Positions 32,034 through 40,122 of a stretch of DNA of 64,000 nucleotides are shown here, piece after piece. The DNA comes from Brachymonas wangyanguii (GTDB lineage: Bacteria > Pseudomonadota > Gammaproteobacteria > Burkholderiales > Burkholderiaceae_C): the NCBI RefSeq assembly GCF_045055315.1, contig NZ_CP173677.1, forward strand, positions 1,302,001 through 1,366,000, in the 5' to 3' direction. The notes below the pieces were generated by a model, which worked only from the letters and a program-made list of their open reading frames with translations, was not told the DNA's origin and ran no database searches. A program made the position numbers and the translations under genes. The number at the start of each line of letters is the position of its first letter. Within the stretch, counting starts at the first letter, position 1.

Positions 32034-33464
32034 ATGAGCACTCAATTCGATGTTATCGTCATCGGCGCCGGTCCCGGCGGCTATATCGCTGCCATCCGTG
32101 CAGCACAACTGGGCAAGAAGGTTGCCTGTATCGATGCCTGGACCAACGGCAAGGGCGGCCCGGCACCGGGTGGTACCTGCACCAACGTCGGTTGCATTCC
32201 CTCCAAGGCACTGCTGCAGAGCTCCGAGCACTTCGAGCACGCCAACCTGCACTTTGCCGACCACGGCATCAGCGCCAAGGACGTGAAGATGGACGTGGCC
32301 AAGATGATCGGCCGCAAGGACGACATCGTGAAGCAGAACAACGATGGCATCCTGTACCTGTTCAAGAAGAACAAGGTCAGCTTCTTCCATGGCCGTGGCT
32401 CCTTCGTCAAGGCCGCTGATGGCAGCTACGAAATCCAGGTGGCCAACGGCGACAAGACTGAAAGCATCACCGGCCAGCACGTGGTCGTGGCGACCGGTTC
32501 CAACGCCCGTGCGCTGCCGCAAGTGGCGTTTGACGAAGAAACCGTGCTGTCCAACGACGGTGCACTGCGTATCGGTGGCGTGCCGAAGAAGCTGGCCGTG
32601 ATCGGCTCCGGCGTGATCGGCCTGGAAATGGGCTCCGTCTGGCGCCGTCTGGGTGCTGACGTCACCATCCTGGAAGGCCTGCCCACGTTCCTGGGCGCGG
32701 TGGACCAGCAGATTGCCAAGGAAGCCAAGAAGGCGTTTGACAAGCAGGGCCTGAAGATCGAGCTCGGCGTCAAGGTCGGCGACATCAAGACCAGCAAGAA
32801 GGGCGTGAGCATTGCCTACACCAACGCCAAGGGTGAAGAGCAGAAGCTGGATGCCGACAAGCTGATCGTCTCCATCGGCCGCGTGCCGAACACCGACGGC
32901 CTGAATGCCGAAGCGGTGGGCCTGCAGCTGGATGAGCGTGGCTGTATCGTCGTGGACGACAACTGCAAGACCAACTTGCCCAACGTCTGGGCGGTGGGTG
33001 ACGTGGTGCGTGGCCCGATGCTGGCGCACAAGGCGGAAGAAGAGGGCGTGGCCGTGGCCGAGCGCATCGCTGGCCAGCATGGCCATGTGGACTTCGCACT
33101 GGTGCCCTGGGTCATCTACACCAGCCCGGAAATCGCCTGGGTCGGTCGTACCGAAGAGCAGCTGAAGGAGCAGGGTGTGGCCTACAAGGCTGGCACCTTC
33201 CCGTTCATGGCCAACGGCCGTGCACGCGCGCTGGGTGACACCACCGGCATGGTGAAGTTCCTGGCCGATGCCACGACCGATGAAATCCTGGGCGTGCACA
33301 TTGTCGGCCCGCTGGCTTCCGAACTGATCGCCGAAGCCTGCGTGGCCATGGCCTTCCGCGCCAGCAGCGAAGACATCGCGCGTATCTGCCATGCGCACCC
33401 GAGCCTGAGCGAATCCACCAAGGAAGCCGCCCTGGCTGTTGACAAGCGTACCCTGAACTTCTGA
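32034..33464 (+). CDS. lpd: Dihydrolipoamide dehydrogenase (E3) of 2-oxoglutarate dehydrogenase
   Basis: A 476-residue E3 without a lipoyl domain. FAD motif IGAGPGGYIAAIRAAQLG, the redox pair in GGTCTNVGCIPSKALL, NAD motif IGSGVIGLEMGSVWRRLG, a second FAD stretch VWAVGDVVRGPMLAHKAEEEG, and the C-terminal CHAHPSLSE with catalytic His-Glu are all present. The ACIDAW...GGPAPGGTC insert is typical of betaproteobacterial OdhL. ACGGAG lies 7 nt before ATG 32034. It completes the sucA-sucB operon despite the SMR gene in between, and its stop overlaps the start of zapE (TGATG). Confidence 0.97.
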   Translation: MSTQFDVIVIGAGPGGYIAAIRAAQLGKKVACIDAWTNGKGGPAPGGTCTNVGCIPSKALLQSSEHFEHANLHFADHGISAKDVKMDVAKMIGRKDDIVKQNNDGILYLFKKNKVSFFHGRGSFVKAADGSYEIQVANGDKTESITGQHVVVATGSNARALPQVAFDEETVLSNDGALRIGGVPKKLAVIGSGVIGLEMGSVWRRLGADVTILEGLPTFLGAVDQQIAKEAKKAFDKQGLKIELGVKVGDIKTSKKGVSIAYTNAKGEEQKLDADKLIVSIGRVPNTDGLNAEAVGLQLDERGCIVVDDNCKTNLPNVWAVGDVVRGPMLAHKAEEEGVAVAERIAGQHGHVDFALVPWVIYTSPEIAWVGRTEEQLKEQGVAYKAGTFPFMANGRARALGDTTGMVKFLADATTDEILGVHIVGPLASELIAEACVAMAFRASSEDIARICHAHPSLSESTKEAALAVDKRTLNF

Positions 33465-34585
33465 TGTCAGAATCGGCGAGTACTCCCGGTCCGGTGACCC
33501 GGATCTACCAGCAGCGACTGGCAGAAAAGGGTTTCCGGAGCGACCCGGCCCAGTTGCGGGCCATTCAGGAGCTGGACCGTTGCGCTGTCGAGTGGTCACA
33601 CTACAAGCGCAAGCGTTCCAGTTCGCTGAAGAAATTCATCAACCGCCTGCCGGTCCCGAAAGGGGTCTACATGTACGGCGGGGTTGGCCGCGGCAAGAGC
33701 TTCCTGATGGACTGCTTTTTTGATGCCGTGCCGATCAAGCGCAAGACGCGCCTGCACTTCCACGAATTCATGCGCGAGGTGCACCGTGAACTGGCCAATC
33801 TGCAGGGCACGGAAAACCCGATTGATGTGCTTGGCGAACGCATGGCCAAGCGCTTCAAGCTGATCTGTTTCGACGAGTTCCACGTCAACGACGTGGCGGA
33901 CGCCATGCTGCTGCACCGCATGCTGCAGTCGCTGTTCGACAACCAGGTCGGCTTTGTCACCACCTCCAACTTCCGTCCGGACCAGCTGTACCCCAACGGC
34001 CTGCACCGCGACCGCATTCTGCCGGCGATTGCGCTGCTGAACGAGCGTCTGGAAGTGATGAGCGTGGACAACGGTACCGATTACCGCCAGCGAACGCTGG
34101 AAAAGCTGCGCCTGTACCTGACGCCGATCACGCCCGATACCGATGCCGAAATGCACCAGGCTTTCGACGAGCTGAGTGCCGGCAACGACGAAGAGCCGGT
34201 GTTCGAGCTGAAATCGCGCAAGATCAAGGCGCGCCGCCGTCGCGGTCCGGTGATCTGGTTCGATTTCCGGGACCTGTGCGGTACCGCCAGCTCGCAGAAC
34301 GACTATCTGGAAATTGCCACGCAGTGCCATACCGTGCTGCTGTCCAATGTGCCCGAGATGGACGCCAGCATGTCCACCAGTGCGCGTCGTTTCACGCTGC
34401 TGATCGACGTGCTGTATGACCGTCGCGTCAAGCTGATGGTGTCGGCGGCGGTAGAGCCGGCCCGCCTGTATACCAAGGGCGCACTGGCGCACGAGTTTGT
34501 GCGTACTGCCTCGCGACTCGAGGAAATGCAGTCGGCTGAATACCTGGCGCTGGAACACCGCAGCGTCGACATCACGATTACCTGA
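33464..34585 (+). CDS. zapE: Cell-division ATPase ZapE (AFG1 family)
   Basis: A 373-residue AAA-type ATPase. Walker A is GGVGRGKS (Lys78), Walker B ICFDEFHVND, followed by FVTTSNFRPDQLYPNGLHRDRILP, all diagnostic of AFG1/ZapE. In E. coli ZapE binds FtsZ and is needed for division under oxygen limitation or heat; the mitochondrial relative helps remove damaged respiratory subunits. Start ATG 33464 shares its A with the lpd stop codon, indicating translational coupling. The location at the end of the 2-oxoglutarate dehydrogenase operon is known in Burkholderiales. A small lipoprotein gene follows after 10 bp. Confidence 0.95.
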   Translation: MSESASTPGPVTRIYQQRLAEKGFRSDPAQLRAIQELDRCAVEWSHYKRKRSSSLKKFINRLPVPKGVYMYGGVGRGKSFLMDCFFDAVPIKRKTRLHFHEFMREVHRELANLQGTENPIDVLGERMAKRFKLICFDEFHVNDVADAMLLHRMLQSLFDNQVGFVTTSNFRPDQLYPNGLHRDRILPAIALLNERLEVMSVDNGTDYRQRTLEKLRLYLTPITPDTDAEMHQAFDELSAGNDEEPVFELKSRKIKARRRRGPVIWFDFRDLCGTASSQNDYLEIATQCHTVLLSNVPEMDASMSTSARRFTLLIDVLYDRRVKLMVSAAVEPARLYTKGALAHEFVRTASRLEEMQSAEYLALEHRSVDITIT

Positions 34586-34595
34586 GATCGACCTG

Positions 34596-35117
34596 ATGCA
34601 GTTGCACCACCATGTCCTTCCCTTCGGTCGCCAGGCTGGGCTGGTGCTGCTGGCTGCAGCTGCCAGCGTGCTGGCCGCTTGTACGGCACCGAAGATCCCT
34701 GACCCGGCTCCTACGAAAGAAGAGGTGCCGTTTCTGGGGCAGCAGCTGACGCAGCAGGAAATCACGCGCCTGCGCCAGCAGGTCGAAGGCCAGCGGGCCA
34801 CGCTGCGCCAGGGCTGGGAAAACGACCAGCGTGCTTGCTACCAGCGCTTCTGGGTCGATGCCTGCCTGAAGCAGGAGCGTCGCGCCTTTCTGGCACAGGA
34901 TCTGGTGCTGCAAAAGCAGGAGGTCGAGCTGAACCGCCAGGACCGGCGCCTGAAGGAAATCGACCGCCAGCTGCGTCTGGCCGACAAGGCGCGTGAAGCA
35001 GCGGCGCAGTCGGCCCCGGCACCGCAGGCTGCCCGACCCGGTCTGCCTTCCTGGGCCGCCGATGCGCCGCAGCAGCCGGTCAGCGTGATCCCGAAGCCTG
35101 CCACGCCCAGTCCCTGA
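34596..35117 (+). CDS. Uncharacterised lipoprotein with coiled-coil segment
   Basis: A 173-residue protein I do not recognise by function. Residues 1-28 form a lipoprotein signal peptide with lipobox LAAC (Cys29). After a Pro-rich spacer, residues about 48-145 are strongly helical and charged with heptad-like Leu/Gln/Arg spacing, probably a coiled coil, containing two further cysteines, Cys81 and Cys90, nine residues apart (RACYQRFWVDACLKQER), which could form a disulfide in the periplasm. The C-terminus is Ala/Pro-rich and likely disordered. ATG 34596 lies 10 bp after zapE with no strong ribosome site, so it is probably cotranscribed. The helicase gene follows after 65 bp. Confidence 0.75.
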   Translation: MQLHHHVLPFGRQAGLVLLAAAASVLAACTAPKIPDPAPTKEEVPFLGQQLTQQEITRLRQQVEGQRATLRQGWENDQRACYQRFWVDACLKQERRAFLAQDLVLQKQEVELNRQDRRLKEIDRQLRLADKAREAAAQSAPAPQAARPGLPSWAADAPQQPVSVIPKPATPSP

Positions 35118-35182
35118 GGCAGCCATAGGGCTTGCCGATGGCCAGGCAAGGCCAGCTGACACTTTCACGTACAGTAGGCTTC

Positions 35183-37333
35183 ATGCGCAGTACCCCGATT
35201 GATGCCGATGCCGTCCAGCCGCCGCATAGCGAGCTGGCTGAGCAGGTTACCCATATGCTGTCGGCCTATGGGCCGCTGGCACGCGACAATCCGTCCTATC
35301 GCCAGCGTGACGGCCAACTGGAGATGGCCTGTGCCGTGGCTGATGCGATTGCACGCAGCGAGGCACTGGTGGTGGAAGCGGGTACCGGGGTCGGCAAGAC
35401 CTTTGCCTACCTGATTCCGGCACTGCTCAGCGGTGACCGCGTACTGGTATCGACCGCGACCAAGAACCTGCAGGACCAGCTCTACACGCGTGATCTGCCG
35501 TATCTGACCGGCTTGCTCGGCTTGCCGCTGCGCAAGGCACTGCTCAAGGGGCGCAGCAGCTATCTCTGCCTGTACCGGCTGGAACTGGCGCGCCAGGATC
35601 CGGTGGTGCACTTGCGTGAACTGCAGGCCGATATGCACCGGATCGAACAGTTTGCGCGCCGTACGCTGAGCGGCGACATGAGCGAGCTGGAGGGCGTGGA
35701 TGAGCGCTCGCAGCTGCTGCCGCTGGTGACCTCGACGCGCGACAACTGCCTGGGCCAGCAGTGCCCGCACAGCAAGAACTGTCACGTCAACCTGGCGCGG
35801 CGCGAGGCGATGGCGGCGGATGTGGTGGTGGTGAACCACCACCTGTTCTTTGCCGATATGGCGGTGCGTGAATCGGGCGTGGCCGAACTGCTGCCGACCG
35901 TGCACACGGTGATTTTTGACGAGGCGCACCAACTCAACGATATTGGCACGCAGTTTCTGGGCCAGCAACTGTCGACCAGCCATGTGCTGGATTTCAACCG
36001 CGACATGCTGGCGACTGGCATGCAGCTGGCGCGCGGACTGGCACCCTGGCAGGATCTGTCACGCGATCTGGAACAGGCGGTGCGCGAATGGCGGCTGGCC
36101 GGTGGACGCCATGCGAGCGGCACGCGGCTGCGCTGGACCGGCGAGATTCCCGAAGGCCTGGATCCGGACGCCTGGCTGGGAACGATGCGCGGGCTGCAGG
36201 AGCGCCTGCAACAGGCCTCGGAAGCGCTGGAGATGATGTCCGAGCTGGGACCGGATTTTGTCCGCCTGCGCCAGCGTGCTACCGAATTGCTGGACAAGGT
36301 GCAGCTGTTCCGCCGTTCGTGCAGCGCAGGCCATGTGCGCTGGGTGGATGCTTCCGGCATGCTGCGGCTGGTGGAATCGCCGCTGGATATCGCCAAGGTG
36401 GTACGCGAAAAATTGCTGCAGCAGGCGCCGGCCCAGGCAGCGCCAGCAGCGCAGGACTGGACACCGGAAGACGAAGACGAGATGCCCTGGGAGGACGATT
36501 TGCCAGAGCCGGAGTGGGGCGTGGTCGGATCACCGCTGCCGCCAGCGAAACGCTCATGGATTTTCACCTCGGCGACGCTGGGAGAAAACGACCGGCTCGA
36601 ATGGTTTACCCGGCCTTGCGGGTTGGACGAGGTGCCGACCTTGCGTGTCGAGAGCCCTTTCGATTACGCGCGACAGGCCGCTGTCTATGTGCCGCGCAGT
36701 TTCCCGCCGCCGGGTGGTATCGATCATCTGCATGCGGTAGCGGATCTGGCGGCGCGATCGGCGCGCGTGCTGGGCGGGCGTACGCTGGTGTTGACGACGA
36801 CGCTGCGCGGACTGCGTGCGATTGCTGAACGCCTGCGCGAACAGCTTCAACACGAGAGCGACCTGCTGGTGCTGATGCAGGGCGAGGCGAGCAAGGCGCG
36901 GCTGATTGCGCGCTTTCGCGAGGGCCGTCAGGGCGAGCGCGGCCAGGGCTGCATCCTGGTGGCATCGGCTTCGTTCTGGGAAGGCGTGGATGTGCCAGGT
37001 GATGCGCTGGAGCTCGTGGTGATCGACAAGCTGCCGTTCCCGCCGCCGCAGGATCCGCTGGTGGAAGCGCGTACGCAACGGCTGGAGCGTGAGGGCGGCA
37101 ATGCCTTCCGCGAGTATTTCCTGCCCGAAACAGCGGTGATGCTGAAGCAGGGTGCTGGCCGGCTGATCCGCAGCGAATCCGATCAGGGCGTGCTGATCAT
37201 CGGCGATTCGCGCCTGCTGCAGAAGAATTACGGCAGTCGTCTGCTGCGCGTGCTGGGCGATGTGCGCCGCTTGCCGGACGAGGCGGCGCTGGACGAGGCG
37301 CTGCAGCAGCTGGCAAAAACACATCAGGCCTGA
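35183..37333 (+). CDS. DinG/YoaA-family Fe-S ATP-dependent DNA helicase
   Basis: A 716-residue XPD-like superfamily 2 helicase (5'-3'). Walker A is EAGTGVGKT (Lys72), Walker B DEAH (246-249), with VVVNHHLFF before it. Four cysteines between the motifs (Cys129, Cys189, Cys194, Cys200) are spaced as expected for the 4Fe-4S cluster. C-terminal motifs include LVLTTTLRGLRAIAERL, ASASFWEGVDVPG and QGAGRLIRSESDQG. YoaA or DinG roles in resolving R-loops, stalled forks or G-quadruplexes are family knowledge; which paralogue this is cannot be settled by eye, though the lack of an exonuclease domain and the length favour YoaA. ATG 35183 begins the conserved region; a TTG at 35132 could extend it. Convergent with bamD. 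Confidence 0.88.
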   Translation: MRSTPIDADAVQPPHSELAEQVTHMLSAYGPLARDNPSYRQRDGQLEMACAVADAIARSEALVVEAGTGVGKTFAYLIPALLSGDRVLVSTATKNLQDQLYTRDLPYLTGLLGLPLRKALLKGRSSYLCLYRLELARQDPVVHLRELQADMHRIEQFARRTLSGDMSELEGVDERSQLLPLVTSTRDNCLGQQCPHSKNCHVNLARREAMAADVVVVNHHLFFADMAVRESGVAELLPTVHTVIFDEAHQLNDIGTQFLGQQLSTSHVLDFNRDMLATGMQLARGLAPWQDLSRDLEQAVREWRLAGGRHASGTRLRWTGEIPEGLDPDAWLGTMRGLQERLQQASEALEMMSELGPDFVRLRQRATELLDKVQLFRRSCSAGHVRWVDASGMLRLVESPLDIAKVVREKLLQQAPAQAAPAAQDWTPEDEDEMPWEDDLPEPEWGVVGSPLPPAKRSWIFTSATLGENDRLEWFTRPCGLDEVPTLRVESPFDYARQAAVYVPRSFPPPGGIDHLHAVADLAARSARVLGGRTLVLTTTLRGLRAIAERLREQLQHESDLLVLMQGEASKARLIARFREGRQGERGQGCILVASASFWEGVDVPGDALELVVIDKLPFPPPQDPLVEARTQRLEREGGNAFREYFLPETAVMLKQGAGRLIRSESDQGVLIIGDSRLLQKNYGSRLLRVLGDVRRLPDEAALDEALQQLAKTHQA

Positions 37334-37349
37334 TGATTCAGGCCTGATG
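37322..37349. terminator. Symmetrical hairpin between the convergent helicase and bamD genes
   Basis: CATCAGGCCTGA (37322-37333) pairs with TCAGGCCTGATG (37338-37349) around TGAT: a 12-bp stem overlapping the helicase stop codon. No T run, but the symmetry and location suggest a bidirectional 3'-end structure. Each arm is itself a TCAGGCCTGA palindrome. Confidence 0.6.
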
Positions 37350-37370
37350 GGGATGTGAGGTGCAGCTGGA

Positions 37371-38204
37371 TTACCAGAGGCGGAACCAGGAGCGCTTTTC
37401 CTTGACCTTGTGGTTCACATCCAGATAACGGCTCTGCGGGAAGTTTTCCTTCAGCACGCGCAGGGCATCGTCACGCGGTTGTTCCATGCCCATGGCATGG
37501 TAGGACTGCGCCATGATGCCGAGCGCCTGTTCCTGGGCTGGTGTGCCAGGGTAGTTGGTCAGCGTGGACTGGGCGCGGTTGATGGCGGCCACATAGGCTT
37601 CGCGGCTGAAGTAGTAGTTGGCGATGGCGACTTCGGACGAGGCCATGGCGTTGACGATATAGGTCATGCGCGCGCGGGCATCGGGCGTGTAGCGCGAGTT
37701 GGGGAAGCGCGTCGTCAACTCCTTGAAGGCGGCAAACGATTCGCGTGCGGCCGCCATGTCGCGCTCGGACAGGTCATTCGCGTTCAGGAAGTCCAGCCAG
37801 CCGGATTGCTCGTTGAAGTTGACCAGGCCCTTCAGGTAATAGGCGTAGTCCAGTGCCGGGCTGGTCGGGTGCATCTGGATGAAGCGGTCCAGCGTGAGGT
37901 TGGCATCCACGTAGTCTTCGTTCTGGTATTGGGCATAGGCTTTTTCCAGCTGGGCCTGTTGAGCCAGCGGGGTGCCCTGGGCACGTGCTTCCAGTACGTC
38001 GTACAGCGGGATGGCCTGGTCGTAGCCACCGGACAGGCGTTCGTCACGCGCTTCGCTGTAGATGCGGTTGGGGCTCCAGTCGGCGGTTTTCTCCTGCACC
38101 GTGGGCGGGGTCTTGCAGGCAGCCAGCAGCGTGGCCGTGCCAAGGCCCAGCAGGACGGGACGGAGGTAACGGGAGATTAGAATGCTGCGATTCGGCTGAG
38201 GCAT
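37371..38204 (-). CDS. bamD: Outer membrane assembly lipoprotein BamD
   Basis: A 277-residue lipoprotein of the Bam complex that inserts beta-barrel proteins into the outer membrane; BamD is the essential partner of BamA. Lipobox LAAC puts the acylated residue at Cys30. The remainder is helical with TPR-like repeats (SGGYDQAIPLYDVLEAR, EDYVDANLTLDRFIQMHP, ESFAAFKELTTRFPNSRY, INRAQSTLTNYPGTP). Length agrees with the family (245-270). Start ATG 38204. A perfect TATAAT on the minus strand lies about 40 bp upstream (near 38245-38240), a likely promoter in the gap shared with the divergent rluD gene. Confidence 0.95.
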   Translation of the reverse strand: MPQPNRSILISRYLRPVLLGLGTATLLAACKTPPTVQEKTADWSPNRIYSEARDERLSGGYDQAIPLYDVLEARAQGTPLAQQAQLEKAYAQYQNEDYVDANLTLDRFIQMHPTSPALDYAYYLKGLVNFNEQSGWLDFLNANDLSERDMAAARESFAAFKELTTRFPNSRYTPDARARMTYIVNAMASSEVAIANYYFSREAYVAAINRAQSTLTNYPGTPAQEQALGIMAQSYHAMGMEQPRDDALRVLKENFPQSRYLDVNHKVKEKRSWFRLW

Positions 38205-38275
38205 GGATGACTACTCTTCGGTCGGGTCAGATTGCCAAAGATTATAGCCAGCAGACTTTGGCCACCAGTGAGGAA

Positions 38276-39280
38276 ATGCAAGTGCAAGCCACAGACGATG
38301 ATGAGCAGCCAGGCGCAGACGAAGCGCAGGCCGATACCGAGGCCGAAGCCGAACTGCGTGTGCTGCAGGTGGAGATCGCCGGCAACGGCATGCGGCTGGA
38401 TCGCTATCTGGCCGAGCAGGTGCCGGAGTTTTCGCGCAGCTACCTGCAGCAGCTGATCGAGCAGGGCCTGCTGCGGCGCCTCGGCCAGCCCTGCACCAAG
38501 GCGGCGACCAAATTGCGTGTGGGCGACCGGCTGGAGCTGGAGCTGCGTCCTACAGCGCAATCGCAGGCCTTCGTGCCGCAGGATATTCCGCTCGACATCG
38601 TCTACGAAGACGCGCACTTGGCCATCGTGCACAAGCCGGCCGGACTGGTGGTGCATCCGGCGGCTGGCAACTGGAGCGGCACGCTGCTGAACGCGCTGCT
38701 GCACCATTACCCGGAATCGCGCATGCTGCCGCGCGCCGGCATCGTGCATCGACTGGACAAGGATACCAGCGGCCTGATGGTGGTGGCGCGTGATCGTGCC
38801 GCCATGGACGGGCTGGTGCGCCAGATTGCGGCACGCGAGGTGCACCGCGAGTACCAGGCACTGGCGCACGGCGTCTGGCGCGAGGCGACCAGCGGCGTGA
38901 CCGAGGTCGATGCCGCCATCGGGCGCGATGTGCGCAACCGTCTGCGCATGGCGGTGGTGGATCTGGCGCATCAGGCCGGCAAGCCGGCGCGTACCGATTT
39001 CCGCCTGCTGCGACAGGGTACGCTGGATGGTCAGCCGGTCTGCCATGTGCAGGCCACGCTGCATACCGGCCGCACGCACCAGATCCGCGTGCACATGCAG
39101 CACCTGGGCCATCCCTTGCTGGCCGATGCCATTTATGGCGGCAAGCCGGTTGCCGGGCTGCAGCGTCAGGCCTTGCACGCCTTCCGCCTGTCGCTGCAGC
39201 ACCCGCTGACGCAGCAACCGATACAATGCGAGGCGCCCTTGCCGGCGGACCTGCAGCAGGTATTGCAGGCGCTGGCATGA
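38276..39280 (+). CDS. rluD: 23S rRNA pseudouridine synthase RluD
   Basis: Makes pseudouridines in helix 69 of 23S rRNA (1911, 1915, 1917 in E. coli). A short acidic N-terminus precedes an S4-type domain (GMRLDRYLAEQVPEFSRSYLQQLIEQG) and the catalytic domain with HRLDKDTSGLM, Asp161 being the nucleophile; the C-terminal RTHQIRVHMQHLGHPL is also diagnostic. The start is uncertain: ATG 38276 gives 334 residues (E. coli 326), GTG 38282 has GAGGA at ideal distance, and ATG 38207 has GAGG but would run into the bamD promoter. scpB follows after 25 bp. Confidence 0.93.
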   Translation: MQVQATDDDEQPGADEAQADTEAEAELRVLQVEIAGNGMRLDRYLAEQVPEFSRSYLQQLIEQGLLRRLGQPCTKAATKLRVGDRLELELRPTAQSQAFVPQDIPLDIVYEDAHLAIVHKPAGLVVHPAAGNWSGTLLNALLHHYPESRMLPRAGIVHRLDKDTSGLMVVARDRAAMDGLVRQIAAREVHREYQALAHGVWREATSGVTEVDAAIGRDVRNRLRMAVVDLAHQAGKPARTDFRLLRQGTLDGQPVCHVQATLHTGRTHQIRVHMQHLGHPLLADAIYGGKPVAGLQRQALHAFRLSLQHPLTQQPIQCEAPLPADLQQVLQALA

Positions 39281-39305
39281 TTTTTTCCATTCCTTGTGTG
39301 TTGGC

Positions 39306-40055
39306 ATGAACGCTTTCCAGGCCCGTCGCATTCTTGAAACAGCGCTGCTGTGTGCCCAGCAGCCGCTGACGCTGCGCGACATGCGCCAGCTGTTTGACGA
39401 TGCGATTGCGCCCGATACGATTCGACAGCTGCTGCACGAGATTGGCCAGAGCTGGGAGCAGGGCGGCATGGAGCTGTGCTGCGTGTCCACCGGCTGGCGC
39501 TTCCAGAGTCGGCCGGAGATGCGTGACTACCTGGATCGGCTGCATCCGGAAAAACCGCCGCGCTACACCCGCGCCACGCTGGAAACGCTGGCCATCATCG
39601 CTTACCGCCAGCCGGTTACGCGTGGCGATATCGAGGACATCCGCGGCGTCACGGTCAACTCGCAGCTGATCAAGCAGCTGGAAGACCGCGGCTGGATCGA
39701 GACCATTGGCTATCGCGACACCATCGGCCGTCCGGCGTTGCTGGCGACCACGCGCCAGTTCCTGGATGATCTCGGCCTGTCGGCGCTGGATCAGCTGCCG
39801 GTACTGGAAGATGCCGACCAGGACGCCTTGCTGGAGCAGCTCGCCAGCCTGGAATCGCCGTCTGTGCAAGAGGGCACGCCGGACGCCGATCAGCCGGAAC
39901 TCGACATCGCGCCGCAGCCGGCGCTTGATTCCGCGGCCACAGAAGCGGACAATACGGGTGTTGCCAACACGGCACCAGCGGTTGCGGACACCTCGGGAGA
40001 GGCATCCGGTGCTGCTGACACTTCCGATACCGACGATACCCCATCGCATTCCTGA
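39306..40055 (+). CDS. scpB: Segregation and condensation protein ScpB
   Basis: A 249-residue winged-helix kleisin-interacting protein that with ScpA and SMC compacts and segregates chromosomes. Residues about 1-165 carry the two winged helices: RRILETALLCAQQPLTL, then RPEMRDYLDRLHPEKPPRYT, and the signature YRQPVTRGDIEDIRGV followed by LEDRGWIE and GRPALLATT. The last 70 residues are acidic, Ala/Asp/Thr-rich and disordered. No scpA is adjacent. ATG 39306 begins the family sequence with no obvious ribosome site. rluB follows, an order (scpB-rluB) common in proteobacteria. Confidence 0.93.
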   Translation: MNAFQARRILETALLCAQQPLTLRDMRQLFDDAIAPDTIRQLLHEIGQSWEQGGMELCCVSTGWRFQSRPEMRDYLDRLHPEKPPRYTRATLETLAIIAYRQPVTRGDIEDIRGVTVNSQLIKQLEDRGWIETIGYRDTIGRPALLATTRQFLDDLGLSALDQLPVLEDADQDALLEQLASLESPSVQEGTPDADQPELDIAPQPALDSAATEADNTGVANTAPAVADTSGEASGAADTSDTDDTPSHS

Positions 40056-40122
40056 TCCGGCACGCTGCCGGCTCACACGTTTTCCTGCCGGCGCAGCCGC
40101 CGGCTACCTTGCAGGTACTCCT

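Noticed and set aside
40087..40104. GCCGGC/GCCGGC hairpin between scpB and rluB as a terminator
   Set aside because: Short stem, no T run, and GCCGGC is very common in this GC-rich DNA; scpB-rluB are probably cotranscribed.
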